This document shows positions 27,522-37,054 of a stretch of 64,000 nt of DNA, piece after piece (position 1 is the first letter of the stretch; the number at the start of each line of letters is the position of its first letter). This DNA comes from an uncultured Bacteroidales bacterium (GTDB taxonomy: Bacteria > Bacteroidota > Bacteroidia > Bacteroidales > UBA932). A model generated the notes under the pieces. It was given only the letters and a program-made list of their open reading frames with translations, had not been told where the DNA came from and did not search any database. A program made the translations under genes and the position numbers. The stretch spans positions 1-64,000 of the forward strand of contig CASFSL010000009.1 of the NCBI GenBank assembly GCA_949297365.1. The letters are read 5' to 3'.

Positions 27522-27555
27522 GACGGGTCCTCTTTATGCACGGATCCGTTTTTTG
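27522..27555 (+). terminator. Terminator between the two PepSY-like genes
   Basis: ACGGGTCC (27523-27530) pairs, with one mismatch, with GGATCCGT (27542-27549), followed by a run of six T. Confidence 0.6.
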
Positions 27556-27619
27556 TATGGAATGTCACAAATATCAACAGCCTCCATTAATCCAGCGAAA
27601 TCAATTAAAATCAAAATTT

Positions 27620-28906
27620 ATGAAGTATTTAAAACTTATTGTATCAGGGTGTATTCTGTCCCTTATGGTTATTACAACCTCCTGCAATAAGCAGGGCCCG
27701 GAAGGTGGTATCAACGATGAACTGAAGAATGAACTGCAGGCAGCTCTTCTGGAGAAGTATCCGGACGCCCAGAATGTCGTGTGGTCTGAGAAAAGCGGTT
27801 ATTACGTGGCGGACTTTACCGCCGCCATGGTCAAGGCGGATTCGGACAGGGTGCGTTATTCGGCGTGGTTCGACTCGCTCTGTGAGTGGCATATGACGGA
27901 GACGGATATTCCGTTTGACATGCTGCCCGAGGCTGTCAGGACGGCTTTCGCCGCCAGCGAGTATGCCGACTGGCGCATAGACGATGTGGATATGCTGGTC
28001 AGGAACGGAGTGGAACTTATCTATATCATAGAGGTGGAAGGCACCAATGCCGACGGAGTCAAGCAGGAAGTGGATCTGTATTACTCCGAGGACGGGGTAC
28101 TGGTGAAGACAGTTGTGGATGCAGACAAGGACTATGACTACGATGACTATATACCGGACAACCCTGCTCAGGGCATTTTCGAATTCATTGAGACCTACTA
28201 CCCTGAAGCGCGGATAGTGGAGATAGACATCGAGCACGGTATGACTGAAGTCGAGATTATTGACGGCCGCGTGTGCAGGGAGCTGCTGTTCGACTCGTCT
28301 GAGAGCTGGCTGTATACCAAGACCGAGTATCGTGTCGGAGATGTGCCTGCGGAGATTATGGCAGCATTGGAGGCTTCCGAGTATGGTGAGTACTGGATTG
28401 ACGATGTGGATTATTATGTGACACCTAAGGAAGAGTTCTTCCGTTTTGACTTGGAGTACAGAGATAAGGATGTCAAGGTGGATGTTCTTGCTGACGGTAC
28501 TGTAAGGGTAGTCGAAGGCGGGGAGAACTGGGGCGGTGACGGCAGCGGCCCGGCTTTGGACGGTGATATCGCCGCTCTGATAGAGCAGATGTATCCCGGT
28601 GCCCGTATCCAGGAGAGAGACTGGGACAACGGTTATCTGGAAGTGGAGATATGGCATGACGGCAGAGAGAAGGACGTGTACTTCAACGGAGCCGGTGAAT
28701 GGGTATGGACCGAGTGGGATGTGCGTTACTCCGAACTTCCCGAGGCCGTCAAGAGTGTGCTGACATCCGGGTACGGTGATTACGAAGTGGATGACGTGAC
28801 CTATGTTGAGACTCCCTCAGGAGAGTATTATCTGATTGAATTGGAGGGAAGTGGAGACCGCGAGCTCAACCTGCGGATAGATGCCTCAGGCAACATCCTC
28901 CAGTAA
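27620..28906 (+). CDS. Lipoprotein with three PepSY-like modules
   Basis: The protein has 428 residues from the ATG at 27620, chosen because it opens into a lipobox signal (MKYLKLIVSGCILSLMVITTSC, Cys22); the frame reaches 84 bp further upstream without a better start. Three PepSY-like (DUF2874) modules follow. Each starts with a helix carrying Y-P-x-A (LLEKYPDAQ, FIETYYPEARI, LIEQMYPGARI) and has a second half opening with LPEAV or VPAEI. The protein is very rich in Asp/Glu and Tyr. Linkers are Asp/Gly-rich (GGENWGGDGSG). It probably arose by repeat duplication from a gene like the 146-residue neighbour. Role unknown. Confidence 0.8.
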   Translation: MKYLKLIVSGCILSLMVITTSCNKQGPEGGINDELKNELQAALLEKYPDAQNVVWSEKSGYYVADFTAAMVKADSDRVRYSAWFDSLCEWHMTETDIPFDMLPEAVRTAFAASEYADWRIDDVDMLVRNGVELIYIIEVEGTNADGVKQEVDLYYSEDGVLVKTVVDADKDYDYDDYIPDNPAQGIFEFIETYYPEARIVEIDIEHGMTEVEIIDGRVCRELLFDSSESWLYTKTEYRVGDVPAEIMAALEASEYGEYWIDDVDYYVTPKEEFFRFDLEYRDKDVKVDVLADGTVRVVEGGENWGGDGSGPALDGDIAALIEQMYPGARIQERDWDNGYLEVEIWHDGREKDVYFNGAGEWVWTEWDVRYSELPEAVKSVLTSGYGDYEVDDVTYVETPSGEYYLIELEGSGDRELNLRIDASGNILQ

Positions 28907-28923
28907 ACTCATTACTACGAATA

Positions 28924-28963
28924 AAGCCAGCCCTGCACGACATGATGCGGAGCTGGCTTTTTT
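28924..28963 (+). terminator. Intrinsic terminator of the PepSY-like lipoprotein gene
   Basis: AAGCCAGC pairs with GCTGGCTT, followed by TTTTTG, 18 bp after the stop codon. Confidence 0.75.
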
Positions 28964-28979
28964 GCGTACAGTGGACCGC

Positions 28980-29942
28980 TTACTGTTCTTTGGCGATGTT
29001 CTCGCGCATGTCGGTGTCGGCCTGGATATTCTTGATGCGGTAGTAGTCCATGATGCCGAGATTGCCGGAGCGGAAGGCGTCGGCCATGGCCAGAGGTATC
29101 TCTTTCTCGGCCTCAATGACCTTTGCACGGGCTTCCTGGGCCTTGGCCTTCATCTCCTGCTCCTGGGCCACTGCCATGGCGCGGCGTTCCTCGGCGCGGG
29201 CCTGGGCTATGTTCTTGTCGGCGTTGGCCTGATCTATCTGCAGGACTGCTCCGATGTTCTTTCCGATGTCTATGTCGGCTATGTCTATGGAAAGGATCTC
29301 GAATGCAGTGCCGGCGTCAAGTCCCTTGGCCAGTACGACTTTGGATATAGAGTCCGGATGCTCCAGTACGTCCTTGTGGGACTCGGATGCACCGATGCTG
29401 GACACGATGCCCTCGCCTACGCGGGCCAGGACGGTCTCTTCGCCGGCTCCTCCTACCAGCTGTTTGATGTTGGCACGCACTGTCACCCTGGCCTTGGCTA
29501 TCATCTGTATGCCGTCCTTGGCCACGGCTGTTACGGGAGGTGTGTTGATGACCTTGGGGTTGACGGACATCTGCACGGCCTCGAATACGTCACGGCCTGC
29601 CAGGTCGATGGCGGCGGCCATCTTGAAGTCCAGGGCTATGTTGGCCTTGTCGGCGGAGATGAGGGCGTTCACCACGTTGGGAACATTGCCCTTGGCCAGA
29701 TAGTGCGCTTCAAGGGCATTGGCGTCCAGTTTCAGACCGGCTTTCGTGCCGGTCACCATAGCCATGACGATGGTGCTCGGGGGTACTTTTCTCCATCTCA
29801 TCAGCACGAGCTGGATGAGAGAGATTCTCACTCCCGATATCAGGGCCTGGAACCACAGGGTTACCGGGAAGAACCACAGGAGGATAATCAGGGCCACGAC
29901 GGCCACGGCTATCCAGATCAATAGAAGTCCTAAAGATGTCAT
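28980..29942 (-). CDS. floA: Flotillin-like protein FloA (UPF0365)
   Basis: The protein has 320 residues. An N-terminal hydrophobic hairpin (about 3-25) anchors it to the inner membrane. It continues with the UPF0365 body: [69 protein letters not shown], and a C-terminal Ala/Glu/Lys-rich coiled coil ([20 protein letters not shown]). Flotillins organise membrane microdomains and form large oligomers. The gene follows nfeD by 12 bp, the usual NfeD-flotillin pairing. Confidence 0.93.
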   Translation of the reverse strand: MTSLGLLLIWIAVAVVALIILLWFFPVTLWFQALISGVRISLIQLVLMRWRKVPPSTIVMAMVTGTKAGLKLDANALEAHYLAKGNVPNVVNALISADKANIALDFKMAAAIDLAGRDVFEAVQMSVNPKVINTPPVTAVAKDGIQMIAKARVTVRANIKQLVGGAGEETVLARVGEGIVSSIGASESHKDVLEHPDSISKVVLAKGLDAGTAFEILSIDIADIDIGKNIGAVLQIDQANADKNIAQARAEERRAMAVAQEQEMKAKAQEARAKVIEAEKEIPLAMADAFRSGNLGIMDYYRIKNIQADTDMRENIAKEQ

Positions 29943-29954
29943 AAAAAGGTAGAA

Positions 29955-30416
29955 TTATTTTGGTTTTACATATATCTTATTGTCGTCTATGAGGATTACC
30001 GTCACTTCCTGGCCCGGGTCTATGAGTCCGTTGCGGGCGGTGCATTCCACCGTTACGTCTCCGAACAGGACTTTGCCCATCGGCGCCAGTCTGGTGATGG
30101 TCTTTCCCTCGCTTCCCACTGCTATGCCTTTGTCCTCAGGCGCGGAGTCGGTGCGGCTGTCTATCTCAGTGTGGAGCGACAGCTTTTTCCAGGTCTTGGA
30201 CCGCAGGGTCAGAACGGTACTTGTCACGGCCAGCAGGATATTGACAGCGATGGTGATGAGTCCTGCTGTCTGTCCGTACTGGTCGAAGGCCAGCCAGCAG
30301 GAGCCGGCCATGGCCAGCAACCCCAGAGTCCCGGCGACAAAGATGCCAGGGATAAGCACTATCTCAGCTATAATCAGAAGTATGCCTATAATGGTTAAAG
30401 AGATGATAAGAGCCAT
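29955..30416 (-). CDS. NfeD-family membrane protein
   Basis: The protein has 153 residues. Two to three N-terminal spans (LIISLTIIGILLIIAEIVLIPG and so on) are followed by a C-terminal OB-fold domain (GSEGKTITRLAPMGKVLFGDVTVECTARNGLIDPGQEVTVILIDDNKIYVKP), with the G-x-A-x-T-x-L-x-P-x-G-x-V pattern recognisable. NfeD proteins work with flotillins or stomatin-like proteins. It is preceded 4 bp upstream by the PD40/SPOR gene. Confidence 0.88.
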   Translation of the reverse strand: MALIISLTIIGILLIIAEIVLIPGIFVAGTLGLLAMAGSCWLAFDQYGQTAGLITIAVNILLAVTSTVLTLRSKTWKKLSLHTEIDSRTDSAPEDKGIAVGSEGKTITRLAPMGKVLFGDVTVECTARNGLIDPGQEVTVILIDDNKIYVKPK

Positions 30417-30420
30417 GTAG

Positions 30421-32304
30421 TTACAGTTTTATGCTTTTTATCGATGCGTTGATTCCTTCCTTGTCCAGTCCGTTCAAAAGATCTTCCGCTTCCTGCCGTC
30501 CGTTGAACGGGCCTATTGCGAAGACGGTCTCTCCGTCATCCTGGACTGTGCGGGTGATGTCCTTGCCGCTCAGTTGCTGTATAGTGGCGAGTACGGACTG
30601 CGGCAGCGTGTGTCCATAGCCGTAAAGAATTACCTGCCAGGCAAGTTCGCTGCCGGTTGCCGGCTTCTTTCCCTCCATGTTTCTGGCGGTCTTGACGGAG
30701 ATGCTCCTGCCGTTGTCAAAAGCTATTATGAACGCTTCGGGGAATCCGTTTTTCCTTACTCTGTTGAGATTGGACAGGGCCTCCTGGTAGGAGCCGAACA
30801 GGCCGACAGAGTGCAGGTATTTGCCTGAGGGCATCCGGGTCACGAATACAGGGCTCATACCTTTGATGTCCCTGACGGTGGCGCGGGATGACAGAACCAT
30901 GAACTGTATCTGGTATACTATGCCGTCCGGCAGGGTATTGTCTTCCGCAAACTGCCCCTTGTCCCTGCCGAGAATCTTGAAGCTGTAGTCAAACTCAGGC
31001 TCGGGTACTTCTACTATGATATATGGTATCTTTCCGGATGTATGTTTCCGGAATACGTACATGCTTCTGTTGTCTGTGACAGTCGCCGGCAGTTCCGTGC
31101 TTTCCTGTTGCTCTTCTTCGTATATGGGGATGATGCCGTCTGAGAGGAACTGTATCTCCATCTTCCTCACCTGGGCGCTTAACTCATCTATCTGTTTTTT
31201 GATGTTCATGGACTCCTGCTCTATGTCCCGGATGATTCCAGCCAGGAACTCGCGGTCGCCGGCAGAGGCTTTCGCGTATATGCTGCGGCTTTCCTCTATC
31301 TTGTCCAGTTTCTCTTTCTGCTCGCCCTGCAGTCTGCGCAACTGGTGTATGAGCAGGGAGTAACTGTCGGGCTGTCTGCTTCCGGCGGTATCGGCGGTCT
31401 TCTCTTCGGTTTCCGGCCGGTGTGTGAACGAGGATATCAGCAGAGGTGATTCATCTTTGCCGAGCGGAGTCTTTACAGGTGTGGCGATGAAGTCCGTCAC
31501 ATATATCTTCACGGAGTCCCCCTCTGTCTCGCGGTTGGATACGATGATGGAGCATGAGCCCGCCTCGTTGTTGAGGAAGAGGATGTCATCTCCTGTGGAG
31601 GAATAGGGGAATCCCAGGTTCTCGGGGGTACTCCAGTCTTCGTTTTCCTCATCCCAGGTGCTGCAGAAAAGATCATAGCCTCCCATACCGGGCAGGCCGT
31701 CTGATGCGAAATACAGTGTTTTTCCGTCTTTGCTCAGTATCGGGAATATCTCATTGCCGCTGGAGAGGATGTTCTCGCTCAGCAGGACCGGGGCAGTCCA
31801 TACGACGCTGTCCTTGAGACTGGAAGTGTAGAGATTCCATGCTCCTGATTCGTCTGGAGCGGAGAATATGACCCGGTTGCTTCCTTCCGGCAGGTACATC
31901 GAAGTGTAGAACCGGTTCATCCTGTGTCCGGGGGTCTTTATGAAAGGGTTGGGCACCGGAATCCAGGAGTTGTCGCTGAATTCGTTGATATATAGGAAAA
32001 ATTCGTTGATACGGAATATGCCGGAAGTAATCTCGTCCGGACGTACTATGTACTGCATCATGCTCTGTCCGTTCTGACATTCCACGATCCGTTCCATGAT
32101 CTCAAGCCTGAGGGTCGTGTCCGCAGTCTTGCCGAGTGCTTCGGAGTAATACTCCACGGCCTTTCCGAACTGATAGTTTCTGTGGAATATACCGGCTCTT
32201 CTCAAATCCTCCTCCACTTCATCTCCGCCCTGCTGTGCGTATGCCGCAAGACATATCAGCAGAACTGCCGGGAGTGCCAGGAAATATTTATATAGGGCAG
32301 TCAT
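30421..32304 (-). CDS. TPR/PD40/coiled-coil protein with C-terminal SPOR-like repeats
   Basis: The protein has 627 residues from the ATG at 32304, which opens a signal peptide (MTALYKYFLALPAVLLICLAAYAQ); a TTG seven codons upstream is less likely. A short TPR-like region (about 30-75) precedes a beta-propeller section with PD40 signatures (SKDGKTLYFASDGLPGMGGYDLF, NRVIFSAPDESGAWNLY). Then come a coiled coil (about 320-380, QLRRLQGEQKEKLDKIEES) and two C-terminal SPOR-like repeats (YQIQFMVLSSRATVRDI...SYQEALSNLNRVRKNGFPEAFI and WQVILYGYGHTLP...GRQEAEDLLNGLDKEGINASI). SPOR domains bind denuded peptidoglycan. It leads the nfeD-floA operon, an uncommon partner for flotillin, suggesting a link between envelope and microdomains (inference). 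Confidence 0.75.
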   Translation of the reverse strand: MTALYKYFLALPAVLLICLAAYAQQGGDEVEEDLRRAGIFHRNYQFGKAVEYYSEALGKTADTTLRLEIMERIVECQNGQSMMQYIVRPDEITSGIFRINEFFLYINEFSDNSWIPVPNPFIKTPGHRMNRFYTSMYLPEGSNRVIFSAPDESGAWNLYTSSLKDSVVWTAPVLLSENILSSGNEIFPILSKDGKTLYFASDGLPGMGGYDLFCSTWDEENEDWSTPENLGFPYSSTGDDILFLNNEAGSCSIIVSNRETEGDSVKIYVTDFIATPVKTPLGKDESPLLISSFTHRPETEEKTADTAGSRQPDSYSLLIHQLRRLQGEQKEKLDKIEESRSIYAKASAGDREFLAGIIRDIEQESMNIKKQIDELSAQVRKMEIQFLSDGIIPIYEEEQQESTELPATVTDNRSMYVFRKHTSGKIPYIIVEVPEPEFDYSFKILGRDKGQFAEDNTLPDGIVYQIQFMVLSSRATVRDIKGMSPVFVTRMPSGKYLHSVGLFGSYQEALSNLNRVRKNGFPEAFIIAFDNGRSISVKTARNMEGKKPATGSELAWQVILYGYGHTLPQSVLATIQQLSGKDITRTVQDDGETVFAIGPFNGRQEAEDLLNGLDKEGINASIKSIKL

Positions 32305-32322
32305 ATTCAAATTTAAGGTGAA

Positions 32323-32330
32323 CAAAATTA
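32323..32330 (-). promoter_or_regulatory. -7 promoter box of the PD40/SPOR-nfeD-floA operon
   Basis: TAATTTTG on the minus strand, 18 bp before the ATG at 32304. Confidence 0.5.
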
Positions 32331-32360
32331 CTAAATACTTTACAAATAAGAAAAAAATAG

Positions 32361-32368
32361 TACTTTTG
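32361..32368 (+). promoter_or_regulatory. -7 promoter box of secDF
   Basis: TACTTTTG in an AT-rich stretch, 61 bp upstream of the secDF ATG. Confidence 0.5.
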
Positions 32369-32429
32369 TACCCTCATTTTTATGCAAACTAGAAAAACAT
32401 TGTTTTAGAAAGTTTAAAAAAGAATTGAT

Positions 32430-35400
32430 ATGCAAAGTAAAGGTGCCATTTCTCTATTGGCGGTATTGATCGCTCTGGCCTGCCTGTATCAGCTCTCTTT
32501 CACAGCCGTTTCTGTCATTCAGCAGAACAAGGCTGACAAGTTTGCCGAGGCAGCTGTCATGGCCGAGCAGCAGAAACCCTCCTTCGCGGAGGTATCTGAG
32601 CTGGATAAGGCTTATTATCTGGACTCTATCAGAAAAGAAAGGAACAGGTATTACATCGACTCTGTAAGTGCCGAGAAGATATATCTCGGCCATACTTACA
32701 AAGAGGTGCAGGAGAAGGAAATCAATCTGGGTCTTGACCTCAAGGGCGGTATGAACGTCATGCTGGAGGTTCAGCTGAGCGACCTTGTAAGGGCCTTGTC
32801 CAACTACAACACCTCTCCCGAGTTCGAGCAGGCTCTTGCCCTGGCTAAGGAAAGAGAGACGGCATCCGGCGGAAACACCGACTTCATCACTCTTTTCCAT
32901 GAGGCGTGGAATGAGGTGGCTCCCAATCAGAGACTCTCCCAGATATTCGGTACCATCGACCTCAGGGACAGGATCAATGCCCAGAGTTCCAACGACGAGG
33001 TCATCGCAGTAATCCGCGAGCAGGCAGAAAGTGCTGTAGCCAACTCGTTCAACGTGCTGCGTAACCGTATCGACCGTTTCGGAGTGACATCTCCCAATAT
33101 CCAGAGACTCGGAACATCCAGCCGCATACTTGTGGAACTGCCTGGTGTTAAGGAACCCGAGCGTGTCCGCAAGCTCCTCCAGGGAACGGCTTCCCTCGAG
33201 TTCTGGACAACTTATGAGAATCCCGAGGTGTTCCGCTATCTCCAGGAAGTAAACACTATCGTGAAGGATATGCAGGCCGGTGAGGAGACACCGGTCGCGG
33301 AGAATAATGCTGAGGTTGCCGGACAGGCATCGGAGGCTGAGAACACAGGTCTTGACGAGCTCGTTGCCGAGCTGGAGCAGCAGGAGGACTCACTCTCTTC
33401 CGACGAGATTAACTTCGCCAGGAACAACCCGTTCTTCTACGCCCTCAATCCTTCGATGTACAACGGTCAGCTGATGCCCGGTCCCGTGATCGGTATCGCT
33501 CACTACAGGGATACGGCCAAGATCAACAACTGGCTCAGACTGCCTCAGGTGAAGGCGGCACTGCCCGCTGACCTCGTTCCCATGTGGACAGTCAAACCTG
33601 CTGCCGAATATCCCGGCGGCAACTATTATCAGCTTATCGCCATCAAGGTCAATACCCGTGACGGCAAGGCTCCCCTTGACGGAGGAGTGGTTTCCGATGC
33701 ACGTGTAGCATACAACAACATGGGCGGTCAGCCTGAGGTGGACATGGCCATGAATGCCGAAGGTGCCCAGACATGGGCCCGCCTGACAGCCGACAACATC
33801 GGCAGGAGCATAGCCATCGTGCTTGACGGCATGGTGTACTCGTTCCCCCGCGTCAATACAGAGATTACCGGAGGCCGCTCCGTAATCTCCGGCAGCTTCA
33901 CCATCGAGGAGGCTACCGACCTTGCCAACGTGCTCAACTCCGGTAAGCTGCCCGCTCCCGCCACTATCGTTCAGGAGCAGGTCGTAGGTCCGTCACTCGG
34001 TAGCGCGTCCATCCAGGCAGGTATGATATCCTTCGTTATCGCCTTCCTCTGCGTGCTGCTTTATATGATTATCTTCTACAAGGGCGCAGGTATTGCAGCC
34101 GATACTGCGCTGCTTTGCAACGTGCTCTTCCTCTTCGGTGCTCTCGCTTCCTTCGGAGCGGTCCTCACCCTTCCCGGTATCGCCGGTCTGGTGCTGACCC
34201 TCGGTATGGCGGTGGACGCCAACGTGATCATCTACGAGCGTGTCAAGGAGGAACTCCGTGCCGGCAAGGCTCTCCGTCTGGCTGTGTCCGAGGGTTACAA
34301 ACATGCTTACTCGGCGATTATCGACGGTAACCTTACCACCATCATCACCGGTCTGGTGCTCTTCTTCTTCGGTTCCGGTCCTGTACAGGGCTTCGCCACC
34401 ACACTGGTTATCGGTATCATCACCTCCATGCTGACATCGATATTCATCTCCAGACTTATCTTCGAGGCCCGTCTGAGCCGTGGCAAGAACATCTCGTTCT
34501 ACACCAAGTTCTCCAAGGACTTCCTGCAGCATACCCACGTGGATTTCGTCAAGATACGTAAATACGCCTATATCATCTCCACTGTGCTGGTGCTGATAAG
34601 TGTCGGCTCCATCATCTTCAAGGGCTTCACCTACGGTGTGGACTTCACTGGCGGCCGTACCTATGTAGTACGTTTTGACCAGGATGTGGCTGCTGAGGAC
34701 ATCAGGGCATCTGTCCTGGATGCATTCGGCGAGGGCGTTGAGGTCAAGCAGTTCGGAGGTGCCAGCCAGATGAAGATTACCACCACCTACATGATTGAGG
34801 ACCAGAGCACCGAGACTGACGCTGTCGTAGACCACATGCTGTACGAGGCTCTGAAGGAGTACTTCGTCAATCCCATCACATACGACCAGTTTATCTCGAC
34901 TTTGGAGAACCCCAACGGTATCATCCAGTCCGACAAGGTAGGTCCTACTATTGCGAACGACATGAAGCGTGACTCCCTCATAGCGGTGGCCATCGCCCTC
35001 TTCGCAATCTTCGCCTACATTGCAGTCCGTTTCAAGGGCTGGACATGGGGTCTCGGAGGAGTTGTCTCCACAGCGCATGACGCTATCCTGACAGTCGGCT
35101 TCTTCTCACTGTTTACCGGAGTGCTGCCGTTCACCCTTGACGTGGACCAGACATTTATCGCCGCAGTACTGACGATTATCGGTTACTCCATCAACGACAG
35201 CGTGATTATCTTCGACAGGATCCGTGAGTACCGCAAGCTCTATCCCAAACGCGAGCTTTACCAGAATATCAACGACGCCATCAACAGTACTCTGGCCCGT
35301 ACCGTCAACACGTCCGGTACCACATTCATCGTGATGCTTGCCATCGCCATCTTCGGAGGCGAGGTGATCAGGGGCTTCGCAGTTGCCCTGCTCGTCGGTA

Positions 35401-35510
35401 TCTTCGTAGGTACTTACTCTTCGGTATTCGTAGGAACGCCTATCATGTACGACCTGTCGCAGCGCAAGGCCCGCAAGGAAGCCAAGAAGCTCCAGGCCGC
35501 CGGCAAATAG
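32430..35510 (+). CDS. secDF: Protein translocase SecDF (fused SecD-SecF)
   Basis: The 1026-residue inner-membrane protein uses the proton gradient to help pull preproteins out of the Sec channel. The SecD half has an N-terminal span, LGLDLKGGMNVMLEV near residue 97, and a first periplasmic domain carrying a low-complexity Glu/Ala insert (about 285-320). It ends in a membrane block with LTLGMAVDANVIIYERVKEEL. The SecF half begins about residue 705 (VLVLISVGSIIFKGFTYGVDFTGGRTYVV) and ends with GYSINDSVIIFDRIRE. Fused SecDF of about 1000 residues is normal in Bacteroidota. It is a monocistronic gene with its own terminator. Confidence 0.96.
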   Translation: MQSKGAISLLAVLIALACLYQLSFTAVSVIQQNKADKFAEAAVMAEQQKPSFAEVSELDKAYYLDSIRKERNRYYIDSVSAEKIYLGHTYKEVQEKEINLGLDLKGGMNVMLEVQLSDLVRALSNYNTSPEFEQALALAKERETASGGNTDFITLFHEAWNEVAPNQRLSQIFGTIDLRDRINAQSSNDEVIAVIREQAESAVANSFNVLRNRIDRFGVTSPNIQRLGTSSRILVELPGVKEPERVRKLLQGTASLEFWTTYENPEVFRYLQEVNTIVKDMQAGEETPVAENNAEVAGQASEAENTGLDELVAELEQQEDSLSSDEINFARNNPFFYALNPSMYNGQLMPGPVIGIAHYRDTAKINNWLRLPQVKAALPADLVPMWTVKPAAEYPGGNYYQLIAIKVNTRDGKAPLDGGVVSDARVAYNNMGGQPEVDMAMNAEGAQTWARLTADNIGRSIAIVLDGMVYSFPRVNTEITGGRSVISGSFTIEEATDLANVLNSGKLPAPATIVQEQVVGPSLGSASIQAGMISFVIAFLCVLLYMIIFYKGAGIAADTALLCNVLFLFGALASFGAVLTLPGIAGLVLTLGMAVDANVIIYERVKEELRAGKALRLAVSEGYKHAYSAIIDGNLTTIITGLVLFFFGSGPVQGFATTLVIGIITSMLTSIFISRLIFEARLSRGKNISFYTKFSKDFLQHTHVDFVKIRKYAYIISTVLVLISVGSIIFKGFTYGVDFTGGRTYVVRFDQDVAAEDIRASVLDAFGEGVEVKQFGGASQMKITTTYMIEDQSTETDAVVDHMLYEALKEYFVNPITYDQFISTLENPNGIIQSDKVGPTIANDMKRDSLIAVAIALFAIFAYIAVRFKGWTWGLGGVVSTAHDAILTVGFFSLFTGVLPFTLDVDQTFIAAVLTIIGYSINDSVIIFDRIREYRKLYPKRELYQNINDAINSTLARTVNTSGTTFIVMLAIAIFGGEVIRGFAVALLVGIFVGTYSSVFVGTPIMYDLSQRKARKEAKKLQAAGK

Positions 35511-35534
35511 CAACTGATATCCGGTACTAAGATA

Positions 35535-35576
35535 GATTCCCGGGATGAGTCCTGTATTCATCCCGGGAATTTTATT
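35535..35576 (+). terminator. Strong terminator after secDF
   Basis: ATTCCCGGGATGA (35536-35548) pairs perfectly with TCATCCCGGGAAT (35558-35570), followed by TTTATT. Confidence 0.85.
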
Positions 35577-35602
35577 GTCTCCTTTGCTATTTCTTTTTAA
35601 AA

Positions 35603-35638
35603 TTTTGGGCGGAGTTGTTGCAATTATTCGTAATTTTG
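35603..35638 (+). promoter_or_regulatory. Promoter of tnaA
   Basis: TTTTG (35603-35607) and TAATTTTG (35631-35638) are 23 bp apart, matching the Bacteroides-type -33/-7 consensus. The ATG is 26 bp downstream. No tnaC-like leader peptide with a Trp codon fits in the short leader, so regulation by the enterobacterial tnaC mechanism is not expected. Confidence 0.55.
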
Positions 35639-35664
35639 GGGATAACTTTTAAAAATAGATATTT

Positions 35665-37047
35665 ATGGAACTTCCTTTTGCAGAATCTTACAGAATCAAG
35701 ATGGTGGAGACCATCAGAAAAAGTACCCGCGAGGAGCGCGAGAAATGGATTAAAGAGGCCAAGTACAACCTCTTCCTGCTGAAGAGCGACTATGTATTCA
35801 TCGACTTGCTGACCGATTCCGGTACAGGCGCCATGAGCGACAAGCAGTGGGCTGCCATCATGGAGGGCGACGAGAGCTATGCCGGCGCACGTTCTTTCTA
35901 CAGACTGAAAGACACTATCGAGATGCTGACCGGTCTGCCCTACGTACTGCCTTCGCATCAGGGCCGTGCCGCAGAGAACGTGCTGTTCTCGAGCATCGTG
36001 AAAGAGGGTGACATCCTCCCCGGCAACTCTCATTTCGACACCACCAAGGGTCATATCGAGTACCGCAAGGCAGTAGCTCTGGACTGCACCATCAAGGAGG
36101 CATCCAACACCGAGCTGGAGATTCCCTTCAAGGGCAATATGGATCTGGAGAAGCTTGAGGAAGTGCTTAAGACCACTCCCCGCGAGAAGATACCGTGCGT
36201 AGTGCTGACCGTTACCAACAACACCGCCGGCGGACAGCCCGTATCCATGGAGAACATCAAGGGCGTATCCGCTCTGTGTAAGAAATACGGTGTCAAGCTG
36301 CTTATGGACTCCGCACGCTTCGCCGAGAACGCCTACTTCATCAAGACCCGCGAGAAGGGCTATGAGAACAAGACCATCCGCGAGATTGTCCATGAGATGT
36401 ATGAGGGCGCAGATTATATGACCATGTCGGCCAAGAAGGACGCCATCGTCAACATCGGCGGTTTCGTGGCATTCCGTGACGAGGCTGATATGCGCAAGGC
36501 CCAGATGTTCACCATCATGAACGAGGGCTTCCTGACCTACGGCGGTATGGCCGGCCGCGACATGAACGCACTGGCTCAGGGTCTGCTCGAGGGTACCGAG
36601 TTCGAGTACCTGGAGACCCGCATCAACCAGGTGGCCTACCTCGGCAAGAAGCTGGACGAGTACGGAGTGCCTTATCAGAGACCTGCCGGCGGACACGCCA
36701 TCTTCCTCGATGCCAAGAAGATCCTGACTCACCTTCCCAAGGAGGAGTTCATCGCCCAGACCCTCGGTATCGAGCTCTACCTCGAGGCCGGTATCCGCGG
36801 TGTGGAGATCGGCTCGCTGCTCGCAGACCGTGATCCCGTTACCCGCGAGAACCGTTATCCCGCCCTGGAGCTGCTCCGTCTGGCCATTCCCCGCAGGGTG
36901 TACACCAACAACCACATGGACTACATCGCTGCCGCAGCCAAGAACGTCTACGACCGCCGCGAGAGCATCACACGCGGTTACAAGATCGTCAAGGAGTTGC
37001 CTATCATGAGGCACTTCACCATCGAGCTTGACAGGGCTGACAGATAG
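35665..37047 (+). CDS. tnaA: Tryptophanase
   Basis: The 460-residue PLP enzyme splits tryptophan to indole, pyruvate and ammonia. The N-terminus MELPFAESYRIKMVETIRKS and the blocks IDLLTDSGTGAMSDKQW, PSHQGRAAENVLFSSIVKEGD, NSHFDTTKGHIEYRKA and TVTNNTAGGQPVSM are those of beta-eliminating lyases. The PLP lysine lies in MSAKKDAIVNIGG. Tyrosine phenol-lyase is the close alternative; residues around NSHFDTTKGHIE and the N-terminus favour tryptophanase. Indole made here would act as a signal or be exported. A LuxE-like gene follows after 7 bp. Confidence 0.88.
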   Translation: MELPFAESYRIKMVETIRKSTREEREKWIKEAKYNLFLLKSDYVFIDLLTDSGTGAMSDKQWAAIMEGDESYAGARSFYRLKDTIEMLTGLPYVLPSHQGRAAENVLFSSIVKEGDILPGNSHFDTTKGHIEYRKAVALDCTIKEASNTELEIPFKGNMDLEKLEEVLKTTPREKIPCVVLTVTNNTAGGQPVSMENIKGVSALCKKYGVKLLMDSARFAENAYFIKTREKGYENKTIREIVHEMYEGADYMTMSAKKDAIVNIGGFVAFRDEADMRKAQMFTIMNEGFLTYGGMAGRDMNALAQGLLEGTEFEYLETRINQVAYLGKKLDEYGVPYQRPAGGHAIFLDAKKILTHLPKEEFIAQTLGIELYLEAGIRGVEIGSLLADRDPVTRENRYPALELLRLAIPRRVYTNNHMDYIAAAAKNVYDRRESITRGYKIVKELPIMRHFTIELDRADR

Positions 37048-37054
37048 CGGACGG

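Noticed and set aside
35577-35664. TnaC-like leader peptide before tnaA
   Set aside because: No short frame with Trp and Pro codons of the enterobacterial type fits between the promoter and tnaA.
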